Shown: in pieces, positions 16,717 to 25,969 of the stretch | Position numbering within the stretch: position 1 is the first letter of the stretch | Layout: each line of letters begins with the position of its first letter | From: Pseudomonadota bacterium | GTDB taxonomy: Bacteria > Desulfobacterota > Syntrophia > Syntrophales > UBA8958 | Direction of reading: 5' to 3' | DNA: 58,301 nt | NCBI GenBank assembly: GCA_030057915.1 | Contig: JASGUC010000054.1 | Coordinates: forward strand, 1 to 58,301 | The notes under the pieces: model-generated | Told to the model about the DNA's origin: nothing | Seen by the model: only the letters and a program-made list of their open reading frames with translations | The model's database searches: none | Translations under genes and position numbers: made by a program

Positions 16717-18108
16717 ATGGCGTCCGAGGTTCATGGCATGAAGGCGTTCAGGATCCTGATTGCCGAGGATGATCGTCTGAACTTGCAGAATCTGCAGGAA
16801 CTCCTGGAGTCGCACGGTTACGAGACCCTTGGCGTCGTCGATGGAAAGCAGGCGCTGGAGGCCTTCAGTCGTGACAGCTACGATCTTGTCATCACCGATC
16901 TGCGCATGCCGAATATGGACGGCCTGGAGTTATTGAGGCGCATCAAGGAACTCAATGCCGATCAACTCGTCATCCTCGTGACCGGGTACGGCAGCGTTCA
17001 ATCGGCCGTCGATGCCATGAAGATGGGGGCCTTCGATTATATCACCAAACCCCTCAAGGACGACCTGGTCCGGCTTACGGTCTCCCGGGCCTTGTCCTTC
17101 GCCCGCCTGAAGGAAGAGAACATCGATCTTAAGGACCGCCTGCAGGACAAGTTCGATTTCGGCAAGATGATCGGCTACAGCGATGCCATGAAGAAGCTCT
17201 TCGAGAAGATAGAGAAGGTCGCCAAGACGGACAGCTCCGTCCTGATCCACGGCGAGAGCGGGACGGGGAAGGAACTGGTCGCCCAGGCGATACATTTCAA
17301 CAGCGATCGGAGATACCGGCCCATGGTTGCCGTGAATTGCGGTGCCATACCCGAGGAACTGCTGGAAAGCGAGCTTTTCGGTCACGAAAAGGGGGCCTTC
17401 ACCGGGGCCATTCGGACGCGGATCGGGAGGTTTGAATTGGCCCAGGGAGGATCCATCTTCCTGGACGAGATTGGCGACATGTCTCCGGCGCTACAGGTAA
17501 AGGTATTGCGGGTGATTCAGGAAAGACAGTTCGAAAGGATCGGCGGCGTCAAAACCATGACTGCCGATGTAAGGATCATCACCGCCACCAATCAGAATCT
17601 CGACGAACTGGTGAACGAGAAGAAATTTCGCGAGGACCTCTACTACCGAATCAATGTCATCCCCATCTATCTCCCCCCTCTACGGGAAAGGGGAACGGAC
17701 ATGGCCATTCTTGCCCATCATTTCCTGAAGAAATTCAATCAGCAAAAGAAGAAGAACGTCATGGGCATCGAGCAGGACGCCCTGGACGCCCTGACCTCCT
17801 ATCACTGGCCGGGAAACGTCCGGGAGATGGAAAATCTTGTGGAAATGCTGGTGGTGATGAAGGAAAACGGCGTGGTGACCCTCCAGGACCTGCCCGGTAA
17901 GATCCGGAAACAGGGACGGGAGCGGCAGCCGGCGCCATGTGAGGTCGATCTTCCGGAGGAAGGAGTCGATTTCAACAAGATGCTGCTTGCATATGAAAGG
18001 GAATTGATCCTCAAGGCCCTGGAGAAGAGCGGGGGGGTCAAGAACAAGGCCGCAAGGATGCTGAATCTGAAGCGAACGACCCTGGTGGAGAAGCTGAAAC
18101 GTCTGTAA
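16717..18108 (+). CDS. Sigma-54-dependent response regulator (NtrC/FlrC type)
   Basis: A 463-residue transcription activator. Receiver domain: acidic pair in AEDDR and phospho-acceptor Asp61 in [14 protein letters not shown]+ domain: Walker A GESGTGKE at 179-186 and the sigma-54 contact loop GAFTGA at 226-231, so it can open sigma-54 promoters. The C-terminal Fis-type helix-turn-helix includes [21 protein letters not shown] prefer the ATG at 16717, which has GAGGTG 5 bases upstream, over the GTG at 16711. Its position between the che operon and the cheD operon, both with sigma-54 promoters, suggests it activates flagellar and chemotaxis genes. No cognate kinase is adjacent. Confidence 0.9.
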   Translation: MASEVHGMKAFRILIAEDDRLNLQNLQELLESHGYETLGVVDGKQALEAFSRDSYDLVITDLRMPNMDGLELLRRIKELNADQLVILVTGYGSVQSAVDAMKMGAFDYITKPLKDDLVRLTVSRALSFARLKEENIDLKDRLQDKFDFGKMIGYSDAMKKLFEKIEKVAKTDSSVLIHGESGTGKELVAQAIHFNSDRRYRPMVAVNCGAIPEELLESELFGHEKGAFTGAIRTRIGRFELAQGGSIFLDEIGDMSPALQVKVLRVIQERQFERIGGVKTMTADVRIITATNQNLDELVNEKKFREDLYYRINVIPIYLPPLRERGTDMAILAHHFLKKFNQQKKKNVMGIEQDALDALTSYHWPGNVREMENLVEMLVVMKENGVVTLQDLPGKIRKQGRERQPAPCEVDLPEEGVDFNKMLLAYERELILKALEKSGGVKNKAARMLNLKRTTLVEKLKRL

Positions 18109-18174
18109 CCTTTTCCCTTCGAGACCTTTTCAAAGAACGGATATTGGAAGAGGCCGCCACCCCGGTCAGGGAAG

Positions 18175-18190
18175 TGGTCCTCGATTTGCA
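18175..18190 (+). promoter_or_regulatory. Sigma-54 promoter of the cheD operon
   Basis: TGGTCCTCGATTTGCA has TGG and TTGCA with correct -24/-12 spacing. Its last base coincides with the A of an in-frame ATG at 18190, so transcription would begin near 18200 and the cheD start must lie downstream, at 18226. Confidence 0.65.
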
Positions 18191-18225
18191 TGTTGAAAAC
18201 GATAAAATTTTTAGCTATGAACTTT

Positions 18226-18708
18226 ATGGGCGATGTCATTATCGGTATATCGGACTTCAATTGTAGCCGGAAACCTGACGATGTTCTGGTTACCTATGCC
18301 TTGGGCTCTTGCATTGCCGTCGTCGTTTTCGATCCGGTGGCGATGGTGGGGGGGATGCTCCATTTCATGTTGCCGGACTCGACTCTGGACAAGAATAAGG
18401 CGTCCGCATCCCCGGCGATGTTTGCGGATACGGGAATCCCGCTGCTTTTCAAATCCTGTTACGCTTTAGGGGCCGAAAAGAGGCGGATGATCGTCAAGAT
18501 CGCCGGGGGCGCCAGCATCTTGAATGACGGGGATTATTTCCGGATCGGCCAGAAGAATATCACCGCCGTGCGGAAGATCTTCTGGAAGAACAACGTGATG
18601 ATCGATGGCGAGGATACGGGCCAGAATTATAACCGCACCGTTCGTCTCCAGATCGCCGACGGCAAATGCCTTGTACGGACCTCCGGCGGCGTGGTCAAGG
18701 AGCTTTGA
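18226..18708 (+). CDS. cheD: Chemoreceptor glutamine deamidase CheD
   Basis: A 160-residue CheD. The catalytic Cys29 is in YALGSCIAV and His46 in GGMLHFMLPDS, both essential family residues. It deamidates glutamines in MCPs and is often regulated by CheC-type phosphatases. The start at 18226 (MGDVIIGISDF) matches family length; the longer frame from 18190 overlaps the sigma-54 promoter. No strong ribosome-binding site is visible. The next gene begins on the base after its stop codon. Confidence 0.9.
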   Translation: MGDVIIGISDFNCSRKPDDVLVTYALGSCIAVVVFDPVAMVGGMLHFMLPDSTLDKNKASASPAMFADTGIPLLFKSCYALGAEKRRMIVKIAGGASILNDGDYFRIGQKNITAVRKIFWKNNVMIDGEDTGQNYNRTVRLQIADGKCLVRTSGGVVKEL

Positions 18709-19557
18709 ATGATAGAGAGAATCCTCCTGTCCATAAAACAGTTGCCGGCCTTCCCCGCCACGGTCCAAAAGGTATCGGAGCTGCTGAGGAATGAGGATTA
18801 TGACGTCAATGCTGTCGTCAACGTGATCAAATACGATCAGGGGATAACGGCAAATATTCTTAAAATAAGCAATTCCGCATACTTCGGTGTCCGCCAAAAG
18901 ATAAGGTCCATCCACGACGCCGTGATCTACCTGGGGCAGAAGAATCTCCTCCGGGCGCTGCAGACCGCCAGCGTGGGCCGCATCTTTTCCAAAGGCACGG
19001 CCGGATACGGCATGAAAACCAGGGAACTCTGGGGGCACTCCGTGGCGGTTGCGCTCATGTCCCAGATCGTCAGTCGCCGGATCGCCCGCAGGGAAGATGC
19101 GACGTTGTACACCGCGGCGTTGCTTCATGACGTGGGTAAGCTGATCATGGGCGAATATGTTCAGGAGTCTTCGCAAAGGATATTCGCCCTTATGGAGTCA
19201 GGAAAATACTCGTTCCTCGAGGCGGAGGAGGCGGTCATCGGGATCAATCACGCGGAGCTTGGGGGGCGCGTCGCCGTTTACTGGAATTTCCCTCCGGAGA
19301 TTCATGACGCGATCGCCTATCACCACCGACCGGATCGCATCCTTTCCGGCGATGCCATGATCCCCAGCCTTGTTTACATCGCCGATCAGTTTTGCCTCAT
19401 GATGGGAATAGACGGCGGCATGGACGGCCTGGCCCACCGCGGCATCAGCGAGGTGATGCATAAATACGGTTTGAAGGAGAAAGACCTGGAGCAGAGCATG
19501 CTGGCCCTCTACGACGAGCTGGAACAGGCCGATGAACTCCTCCGTATTGTAAATTAG
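18709..19557 (+). CDS. HDOD domain protein
   Basis: A 282-residue HDOD protein with all family landmarks: LPAFPATVQKVSELL, KYDQGITANILKISNSAYF, DAVIYLGQKNLLRAL and ALLHDVGKLIMGEY, where the His-Asp is retained, plus AYHHRPD. HDOD proteins in this position, within cheD-cheY operons, are common in deltaproteobacteria and are thought to relay regulatory inputs. The ATG directly follows the cheD stop codon, so translation is coupled. Confidence 0.85.
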   Translation: MIERILLSIKQLPAFPATVQKVSELLRNEDYDVNAVVNVIKYDQGITANILKISNSAYFGVRQKIRSIHDAVIYLGQKNLLRALQTASVGRIFSKGTAGYGMKTRELWGHSVAVALMSQIVSRRIARREDATLYTAALLHDVGKLIMGEYVQESSQRIFALMESGKYSFLEAEEAVIGINHAELGGRVAVYWNFPPEIHDAIAYHHRPDRILSGDAMIPSLVYIADQFCLMMGIDGGMDGLAHRGISEVMHKYGLKEKDLEQSMLALYDELEQADELLRIVN

Positions 19558-19612
19558 CCGGAGCGACGGGAACGAGCCAACGAGTATTTATGCAAGGGGG
19601 CGGTGAAGAAGG

Positions 19613-20068
19613 ATGAAGAAAGAGGAACTCAGAAGGATCTTCAATGGAGCGGCGTATGAAGTATTTGAGAAGATTTACTATGTTTTTCTCGAGGGGAGAG
19701 AGGCGCATTTGCCCGAGCGGCGCGAAAGGGTCTTGAATATCTCTTTTTCCGGACCGGCCACGGGCGACATAATCGCCTATTTTTCCGAAGACCTGACGGA
19801 ACAGATGATCGCCAATTCCCTGAATCTCGATCCCGAGGAGGCGCCGGAGCCGTTGCGACAGGATTGTCTCAAGGAGTGCCTGAACATGATCTGTGGAAAT
19901 TTTCTCCAGAAATACAATCCCGACCGCCTTTTCAAAATGGGCCTGCCTCTTTATGGAGTACCGACGACAAAACCCGCCGCCGGCCCTCCGGGAGAAGATG
20001 CGGTCGCGTCGGCCTTCGACACGGACGACGGCGGATATTTCGAGACGGTCTTGAGGATGTACGATTAG
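19613..20068 (+). CDS. CheX/CheC-like phosphatase-fold protein
   Basis: A 151-residue protein of the CheX/CheC/FliY phosphatase fold. The diagnostic helix is KECLNMICGNFL, with Glu88 and Asn91 in the ExxN arrangement. Unlike the CheX at 20639 it has a short, polar C-terminal region. It could dephosphorylate the CheY encoded just downstream, or bind CheD. The ATG lies close after AAGGATG-like purines. It is separated from cheY by a repeat-bearing gap. Confidence 0.75.
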   Translation: MKKEELRRIFNGAAYEVFEKIYYVFLEGREAHLPERRERVLNISFSGPATGDIIAYFSEDLTEQMIANSLNLDPEEAPEPLRQDCLKECLNMICGNFLQKYNPDRLFKMGLPLYGVPTTKPAAGPPGEDAVASAFDTDDGGYFETVLRMYD

Positions 20069-20102
20069 CGATCTTTGAAAAACGCCGTTTCCGACGCCCT
20101 GC

Positions 20103-20200
20103 CGTCATGCCGGTGGAGTCTGGAATAACTTGTTTCCAAGATGTTCTGGAGTCCGGACCTTGTCGGGGTGACAGGAAGACGCGGATTTTCAAAGGTCTCG
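20103..20200 (+). repeat. Dispersed palindromic repeat, family A (diverged copy)
   Basis: This gap between the CheX-like gene and cheY begins GTCATGCCGG and ends TTTTCAAAGGTCTC. The same ending closes the copy at 21283-21380, and the layout (GTCAT..GGAAT, TCTGGA, CGGG..., GACA) resembles the cleaner copy at 29210-29284. Confidence 0.5.
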
Positions 20201-20226
20201 ATTAGCCAATCATTGGGGGGGGATCA

Positions 20227-20607
20227 ATGGACAAGAACATCAAGATACTGATTGTGGACGATTTTGCGACCATGCGCAAGGTGATCAGAAACATACTGAA
20301 ACAGATCGGCTTCGAGAACATCGTCGAGGCCGAGGATGGCGCCATTGCTTTGCGGGCCCTAAAATCGCAGCAGATCGACTTTGTGATCGCGGACTGGAAC
20401 ATGCCGAACATGACCGGCCTGGAGCTTCTCAAGGCGGTGCGCGCCGATGCGGATCTGGCCAAGACGCCTTTTCTCATGGTAACGGCCGAGGCCTTGCAGG
20501 AGAACGTGATCGCCGCCGTCAAAGCGGGAGTCAATAATTATATCGTTAAACCCTTCACCGCCGAGACCTTGAACGAGAAGATCGTCAAGATTCTTGGGAC
20601 GGATTGA
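20227..20607 (+). CDS. cheY: Chemotaxis response regulator CheY
   Basis: A 126-residue receiver closely resembling motor-binding Che[19 protein letters not shown], phospho-acceptor Asp56 in [22 protein letters not shown] with the switch Thr, and IVKPFT with the conserved Lys. Phosphorylated CheY should bind FliM and FliN to change rotation. A run of eight G residues (20215-20222) precedes the ATG as ribosome-binding site. CheX follows 31 bases downstream, giving a kinase-output and phosphatase pair. Confidence 0.95.
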   Translation: MDKNIKILIVDDFATMRKVIRNILKQIGFENIVEAEDGAIALRALKSQQIDFVIADWNMPNMTGLELLKAVRADADLAKTPFLMVTAEALQENVIAAVKAGVNNYIVKPFTAETLNEKIVKILGTD

Positions 20608-20638
20608 CGAATTCAACTAAAGAGGCGAGGTAAGAATC

Positions 20639-21106
20639 ATGAAGGCGGCTTTTATCAATCCTTTCCTGGAGGCGACGGTGGAGGTGCTCAAAACCATGGC
20701 GTTTGTGGAGCCGACACCGGGCAAGCCCTATCTGAAAAACGACAACGTGGCCAAGGGTGACATTTCCGGAATAATCGGCCTCACGGGGGATGCCCGGGGC
20801 TCCCTGGCCCTGAGCTTCAGCGAGGGGGCCATCCTGAAAATCGTCTCCAACATGTTGGGAGAAGCCATTACCGACATGAACGGCGACATCAAGGACGCGG
20901 TGGGGGAGTTGACCAACATGGTATCCGGGGTGGCCAGAAAGAAACTGGAGGCCGCGGGCTACAGCATCACCGCCGCCATCCCGACGGTCGTTTCGGGACG
21001 TAACCATTCCATACTTCATGTCATGGGCGGCCCGAGCATCATCATCCCCTTCAATACGGATTCCGGGGCGTTTGTCGTGGACGTCTGTCTTGCCCGGAAG
21101 GAATAG
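20639..21106 (+). CDS. cheX: CheY-P phosphatase CheX
   Basis: A 155-residue CheX. It has the ISGIIGLTGDARGSLALSF core and the active helix DAVGELTNMVSGVAR with Glu90 and Asn93. CheX ends the CheY-P signal in bacteria lacking CheZ. It is a close paralogue of residues 1-155 of the CheX-coiled-coil protein at 5095-6012. It is the last gene of the cheD operon; a good purine-rich site precedes the ATG. Confidence 0.95.
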   Translation: MKAAFINPFLEATVEVLKTMAFVEPTPGKPYLKNDNVAKGDISGIIGLTGDARGSLALSFSEGAILKIVSNMLGEAITDMNGDIKDAVGELTNMVSGVARKKLEAAGYSITAAIPTVVSGRNHSILHVMGGPSIIIPFNTDSGAFVVDVCLARKE

Positions 21107-21414
21107 GGAAGGCCAGCAGGCCGGGCGAAGGCGGCGGCCCGAAAAGGTCCATCAGAGGATGCGAATCGTTCCCTGAAGTCCGTTCCGGAGGCGGCCCATC
21201 CCGTGCGGTCCGCTCTTTGCCGCGGCGCCAGGTCTTTTCGATAAACGAGGCCTTCGCAAAACCCCGTCGTGTCCTCCCCATGGTCCTTCCCGGGAAGCTG
21301 GGAATCCCTTGTCTTCAACTTTTTTCTAGATGCCGGGCAAGCCCGACAGGGCAAGGGCGATGGTTTTTCAAAGGTCTCTAAACGAGATCGCGGCGGCCGG
21401 AGCGGTGACGGCCC
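21107..21414. other. Convergent intergenic region with family A repeat
   Basis: These 308 bases lie between the converging cheX and motB genes. No small gene is convincing. The right half is a family A repeat (21283-21380). No hairpin with a T run that would qualify as an intrinsic terminator was found. Confidence 0.5.
21283..21380 (+). repeat. Dispersed palindromic repeat, family A
   Basis: The sequence runs CCTTCCCGGGAAGCTGGGAA, then a T-rich loop, CTAGATGCCGGGCAAGCCCG, and ends TTTTTCAAAGGTCTC. It has two internal stem-forming palindromes like the copy at 29210-29284 and shares its 3' end with the copy at 20103-20200. Confidence 0.6.
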
Positions 21415-22236
21415 CTACCGGGGAGAGGGGACAGGCGTTGGCGTCTGGGTGATTGACGTTATGGACGGCGCCGGCTGTCCGGGTTTGGTGATGACGGTGA
21501 TGCTGATGCGACGGTTCTTCGGATCCCGGGGATTATCTCGATCATAAAGCTCCTGATCCGCATAACCCACCACCCGGGCGATGCGCATGGGGTCGGTGCC
21601 GTTCTTCTCCATTTCCCGCCTGGCCGCGGAGGCCCGGGAGGTGGAGAGTTCCCAATTGGTGGTCTGGGAGCCGCGGAAGGGGGCCGCGTCGGTATGCCCT
21701 TCAATGGCCACCTTATTGGGCAGGTCTCGCGTGTTTTCGGCGATGATGCCGATGATCTGTTTTGCCCTTTCCGTCGGCTCGGCGCTGCCCAGGGCAAACA
21801 TGACGCTCCCTTCCGTATCCACGACCTGAATCCGCACGCCGTCTTCAACGATGTCGATGTAGATTTGATCCCTGTAATTATGGAGCTTCTCATCGACGGC
21901 CTGCTTCAGCCTGCCGGCTATGTCCTGTTTCGATTTGCCGATGTGTTCCTGGGGTCCGATTCTGATCGCCCCCTGCTTTTCCCCGATCAAGCCCCGCTGT
22001 TTGTCCAAGATGCCTTGCGATCCTGCTGTCTCTTCTTTCATAATATTGAAATTCTTGAAATATTCGGACACGGAAAGTTTCTTGTCCGGGGATACCATGG
22101 TGATGAGCCACAACAGGAGGAAGAAGGCCATCATGGCCGTGACGAAATCGGCATAGGCCACCTTCCAGGAGCCGCCGTGACTGTCGTGCCCCTTCCTCTT
22201 TTTGACCTTTTTGATGATGACGTTGCGATCTTCCAT
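21415..22236 (-). CDS. motB: Flagellar stator protein MotB (first stator set)
   Basis: A 273-residue MotB. A basic N-terminus (KKVKKRKGHDSHGGS) leads to the single membrane helix WKVAYADFVTAMMAFFLLLW, with the ion-binding Asp30. A periplasmic plug/linker follows, then an OmpA-type peptidoglycan-binding domain with VAIEGHTDAAPF and NWELSTSRA. It forms the stator with MotA. The start lies directly at the motA stop codon, so translation is coupled. Confidence 0.95.
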   Translation of the reverse strand: MEDRNVIIKKVKKRKGHDSHGGSWKVAYADFVTAMMAFFLLLWLITMVSPDKKLSVSEYFKNFNIMKEETAGSQGILDKQRGLIGEKQGAIRIGPQEHIGKSKQDIAGRLKQAVDEKLHNYRDQIYIDIVEDGVRIQVVDTEGSVMFALGSAEPTERAKQIIGIIAENTRDLPNKVAIEGHTDAAPFRGSQTTNWELSTSRASAARREMEKNGTDPMRIARVVGYADQELYDRDNPRDPKNRRISITVITKPGQPAPSITSITQTPTPVPSPR

Positions 22237-23094
22237 CTATTTCTTGGCCTGTCGTAGTAGGTTTTCGACCTCGCTGAACAAGGGCTTGCTGTCGTGGGGA
22301 ATGACCCGTCTCCCGAATTCCAGCGCCACCTTCGGGGCGGCGCCGCCCACGAAGGCCACCAGCGCCACCTTGAAGACGGTGAGATATTGCAGCTCTTCCT
22401 GGACGGCGTGTTCCATGTGCCTCCCCAGGGGGCCGACGAAGCCGTAGCATAAAAGAACGCCAAGAAAGGTGCCCACCAGAGCGGCGCCGATGCTATGCCC
22501 CAAAATTTCCGGCGGTTCGCCGATCTTACCCATGGTGAGCACCACCCCGAGGACCGCCGCCACGATGCCGAGGCCGGGCAGACCGTCGGCGATGAAGGTC
22601 ACGGTCTTGGACGGGACTATCATCTCTTCGTAATGGGTGTCGATTTCACCTTCCAGCAGGGATTCCAATTCATGGGTCGCGATGGTGGTGGTCATGACCA
22701 TGCGTAAGGTATCGGTGATAAGCCCCATCGCCCGGTTGTTTTTCAATATACCGGGAAAACGATTGAAAAGAGAGCTTTTTTCCGGTTCGTCCACATCGGA
22801 TTCAATGGCTACCAGGCCCTGCTGGCGTATCTTGTAGAAGATGCCGTTTAGAAGCAACATGGCCTCGAGGTAATCTTCCTTCGAGTATGTTTTGCTGCGC
22901 ACAACCCCCAGCACGCCTTGAATGACCGCCTTGACGGTCTTCATCGGCGAGGCGATGATGAACGCGCCGATGGCGGCCCCGCCGATGATGACCAGCTCGG
23001 CGGGCTGGAACAGAACGGACAGGTTGCCATGCTCCATCAGATAACCGCTGACGACCGCGGTTATGACGATTATGGCGCCGACAATTACCAGCAT
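22237..23094 (-). CDS. motA: Flagellar stator protein MotA (first stator set)
   Basis: A 285-residue MotA with four membrane helices: VGAIIVITAVVSGYLM, LVIIGGAAIGAFII, and later PGLGIVAAVLGVVLTMG and IGAALVGTFLGVLLCYGF. The large cytoplasmic loop (about 60-170) carries the charged residues that contact FliG. It is encoded between a PilZ gene and motB under a sigma-54 promoter at 23700-23715. Confidence 0.95.
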   Translation of the reverse strand: MLVIVGAIIVITAVVSGYLMEHGNLSVLFQPAELVIIGGAAIGAFIIASPMKTVKAVIQGVLGVVRSKTYSKEDYLEAMLLLNGIFYKIRQQGLVAIESDVDEPEKSSLFNRFPGILKNNRAMGLITDTLRMVMTTTIATHELESLLEGEIDTHYEEMIVPSKTVTFIADGLPGLGIVAAVLGVVLTMGKIGEPPEILGHSIGAALVGTFLGVLLCYGFVGPLGRHMEHAVQEELQYLTVFKVALVAFVGGAAPKVALEFGRRVIPHDSKPLFSEVENLLRQAKK

Positions 23095-23110
23095 TTACAT
23101 TCCTTTCGCC

Positions 23111-23656
23111 CTATTTCCGCTTTTCCCTGATGATCTCCCGCTCCCGTTCGAAAACGAAACGGACGATCTCGTCGCGGATGGCGTCATCCATCTGAATGAA
23201 TTTGGCGGAAACGACGCAGCCGCTCGCCTGCCTTTCCGCCTTCTTTACTTCGGCGTATGCGTAGAGATAGACGGGGAGTGACTGGGCGTTGGCGAGGATC
23301 ATCTTCAATTCAATGATGTCTCCCACCCGGAAGGATTCCGGGATGGAAAAACTGATGCCGCTGCCGCTGATGTTTACCGCCTTGAAGGGCAACATCTGGA
23401 ATCCCTCGCTCTGGAGCGTGAGCAGTCTGATGATCATGTCCATTTTTTTATTCAGGACCTTGAACCATTCCCCCTGTTGGAAGTCATCCATTTCCGGCAG
23501 GAGCTGGAATTCGGAAATGACGGTGTCGCCGGATATCCGGGCGCGCAGGGAGGAGTGGCGCTCATCGGGTCGAACAAGTCGGCAGCCCAGGGGGATATAC
23601 GCATAGACCCGGCAGAATTCCCGCCGTTCGACACAGGGCTCTCCAGGTTGATCCAT
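23111..23656 (-). CDS. PilZ domain protein preceding motA
   Basis: A 181-residue protein. An RxxxR motif near the N-terminus (RREFCR, Arg12 and Arg16) and NISGSG near residue 98 form the two parts of a c-di-GMP site, with about 80 residues between them, an unusually long separation that may house an inserted region. The domain continues to AEVKKAE and SAKFIQMD. It is the first gene of the pilZ-motA-motB operon, so it probably adjusts this stator in response to c-di-GMP. I use the ATG at 23656, preceded by AAAGGGA; a TTG at 23677 is less likely. Confidence 0.8.
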   Translation of the reverse strand: MDQPGEPCVERREFCRVYAYIPLGCRLVRPDERHSSLRARISGDTVISEFQLLPEMDDFQQGEWFKVLNKKMDMIIRLLTLQSEGFQMLPFKAVNISGSGISFSIPESFRVGDIIELKMILANAQSLPVYLYAYAEVKKAERQASGCVVSAKFIQMDDAIRDEIVRFVFEREREIIREKRK

Positions 23657-23699
23657 AAGAACCGGTTTCCCTTTCAAGGTGTTTTATGGGACGTTTAAA

Positions 23700-23715
23700 T
23701 GCAAACTTTACGCCA
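23700..23715 (-). promoter_or_regulatory. Sigma-54 promoter of pilZ-motA-motB
   Basis: On the minus strand the sequence is TGGCGTAAAGTTTGCA, with TGG and TTGCA at -24/-12 spacing. It lies 44 bases upstream of the PilZ start codon and is divergent from the promoter at 23772-23787. Confidence 0.7.
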
Positions 23716-23771
23716 TGTGCCGCCGGGAGCATGGCCTTCGATGAATCTCCGCTAAAAAACTCCCGGGCCGG

Positions 23772-23787
23772 TGGTATGCTAATTGCA
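23772..23787 (+). promoter_or_regulatory. Sigma-54 promoter of the SPOR/TPR gene
   Basis: TGGTATGCTAATTGCA has TGG and TTGCA with exact spacing and is almost identical to the element before flgB (28270-28285). It lies 57 bases upstream of the start codon at 23845, which excludes the longer reading frame that begins upstream of the promoter. Confidence 0.75.
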
Positions 23788-23844
23788 AAATCGCCTGTGA
23801 GGGGGCCTCGGTTTGCCCCTGAGCCGTCATGGGGATTGTCGGGT

Positions 23845-25968
23845 ATGATCAACAGGTGGATAGCGTTCATAGTCGTGGTTGCGTGTCTGCTGGCCCTGGC
23901 GCCGCCGGGAGTGGCCGCGCCGGCGGGGACGAGGATTTGGACCGTTCAGGTGGCCTTCCTTTCGGAGCGTCATAACGCGGAGAAAATGGTCGAGGAATTG
24001 AAACGGCGTGAAGTGAAAGGCGTTTGGGTGCAAAGGGAGGGAAGCTCCTACGCAATCAGGATCGGGAGGCATAAGAATAAAAGGGAGGCCCTTCTTGCCC
24101 TGGGGAAGATCAGGAAGGCATATCCGCAAGCCGTCATGAAAGAGGTCGCCGGGGCGACCGCCAAGGTCGTTGCGGAAACAAAGCGGACGAAAGCGGTCAG
24201 GGCGGAGATGAAGGCGCGTCAAAATGTTGGCGTCAAGACCCCCGAGAAGGAAACGCCGGCGGCGAATCCTGGAAAAACCCCGGCAGCCGGCGTCGCTGCC
24301 GTGGATGAGTCTCCCGCGTCGATAGCGAATCCCCTGTTTGCCGAGGCCATGAAAAGATACGAAAGGGGCGATTTCCCCGGCGCCGCCGACCTGTTCCAGC
24401 AGGTCATGCGTCAAATACCCGCCGATCCAGTCGCCTACGAACGGTCTATACGCAGGGCGGCGGACTGTTACCTGTCCATGGGTGGCAAGGGCGCCAACCA
24501 GTATCTCTTTTCCGCGGTCGATCACTACAAGCGCATCCTCCAGCATTATCCCGACCCGCGCACGGGCAACGATTTGGTCTATTTAAACCTGGCTAAGGGA
24601 TACGAGGGCCTGAAGTTCTATTACGAGTCGGCCGACGCCTTGAAGAAGCTCCTGTCCCACTATCCGGAATCCGTCCACGCCCAGGAGGCCCTGTTCCGTT
24701 TGGCGGAGGCCCATCTGGCGGTGAAGCGCCACGAGCAGGGAGCGCAGGTCCTTAGGCAATATCTGGATAAATACCGACAAGGGGTCCATGCCAAAACCGC
24801 CGCTCTGCGCCTGGCGGAAGTCTATATGCTTCTGAACGATCTCGACCGGGCTCTGGCGCTCTATGAGGGGATCGCCCAGGGAATGAACGACCTGTCCGAT
24901 ATGCCGAAAGAAGCGCTGTATTCAATGGCGGACGCCGCTTATCGCAAGGGCAGGCATGAAGAGACGATCCGGTTCGTCTCCGTCTTCCTGAGCCTCTACC
25001 CCCAGGACGAGAAGGCGGGCAGAGGGCTGTATCTTCTTGGCAACAGTTTTCACAATCTGGGGCGGTTTCCCACGGCCATGAAGATATACAACGAGGTCTT
25101 GGAAAGATATGCCGCCTCGCCGGAGGCGCGGGAAAGCATCCTTATGACGGCGAACCTTGGCGTCCGGCATCCTGGCCACCGCCAGCCCGCCTACCCGTCC
25201 ATCGAGAATCATTACGGAGATCCCCTGGGGGCTTACAATCTCCTCCTGTCCCAGCAACCCGAAAAAGACCTGGAGGAGAGGGTCCTTTTTGCCAAATCCG
25301 AGGCCTTGTTCAAAAATGGACGCTACCTCGATGCCGTTGCCAATTTCCTCCTGCTACAGGATAAATATCCCGACGGCAGGGAATCGCCGCCCGTGAAGCA
25401 ACAACTGAAGGCGGCGGCGAAGAAGCTTATCGACGACTTACACCCCCGGCGGGATTATGTGGCCATCGCCTCCCTGTATTGTCGAACCTTCGGGCGCGTT
25501 GTCTTTGCACGGGAGGACGCGGACTCGCTCCTGAAGATCGTGGATGCGCTAAACAAGATGTCTCTTCATGACGAGGCCCTGCGGGTATCGAATTATGTGC
25601 GGTCCCTGTCCGCCGATCCCCAATGGCAGTCCTGGATTGCCAAGACCATGGCGCCCTCGGCGCAATCCCCCGGAAATGCCGATGGGGGGGGACCCTCCGG
25701 TGAAACGGGCTCGGCGCCGGCTGGGGGTTCGCGGGCGTCGATGGAACTGATGGAGAAATCCCTGGCCGACGCCGGCGCCGACGACGCTCGGCGTCGCTGG
25801 CTGCTCTTCGAGATTGGGCGCCGCCATATGGAGTCAAGGGAGTCGGCGGCGGCGGAAAAGAGTTTTTTGCAAATCAAGGACGGGAGCCCGGATCCTTTTT
25901 GGACGAAACTGAGCGATTATGCCCTCCAGGAATCCCGATGGTCGGAAAGATACGGAGACTTTTACTGA
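23845..25968 (+). CDS. Exported SPOR and TPR repeat protein
   Basis: A 707-residue protein. A signal peptide or anchor (WIAFIVVVACLLALAPPGVA) is followed by a SPOR-like domain at about 30-105 (IWTVQVAFLSERHNAEKMVE, then YAIRIGRHKNKREALLALG), which would bind denuded peptidoglycan. After a Lys/Ala/Pro-rich linker come many TPR helices from about 155 on, for example FAEAMKRYERGDFPGAADLF and LFRLAEAHLAVKRHEQGAQV. A Ser/Gly/Pro spacer near 610-640 precedes a final helical part. It is probably a periplasmic scaffold for the motor or cell wall. The start at 23845 is fixed by the sigma-54 promoter and the signal peptide. It heads an operon with a kinase and an NtrC-type regulator. Confidence 0.8.
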   Translation: MINRWIAFIVVVACLLALAPPGVAAPAGTRIWTVQVAFLSERHNAEKMVEELKRREVKGVWVQREGSSYAIRIGRHKNKREALLALGKIRKAYPQAVMKEVAGATAKVVAETKRTKAVRAEMKARQNVGVKTPEKETPAANPGKTPAAGVAAVDESPASIANPLFAEAMKRYERGDFPGAADLFQQVMRQIPADPVAYERSIRRAADCYLSMGGKGANQYLFSAVDHYKRILQHYPDPRTGNDLVYLNLAKGYEGLKFYYESADALKKLLSHYPESVHAQEALFRLAEAHLAVKRHEQGAQVLRQYLDKYRQGVHAKTAALRLAEVYMLLNDLDRALALYEGIAQGMNDLSDMPKEALYSMADAAYRKGRHEETIRFVSVFLSLYPQDEKAGRGLYLLGNSFHNLGRFPTAMKIYNEVLERYAASPEARESILMTANLGVRHPGHRQPAYPSIENHYGDPLGAYNLLLSQQPEKDLEERVLFAKSEALFKNGRYLDAVANFLLLQDKYPDGRESPPVKQQLKAAAKKLIDDLHPRRDYVAIASLYCRTFGRVVFAREDADSLLKIVDALNKMSLHDEALRVSNYVRSLSADPQWQSWIAKTMAPSAQSPGNADGGGPSGETGSAPAGGSRASMELMEKSLADAGADDARRRWLLFEIGRRHMESRESAAAEKSFLQIKDGSPDPFWTKLSDYALQESRWSERYGDFY

Positions 25969-25969
25969 T

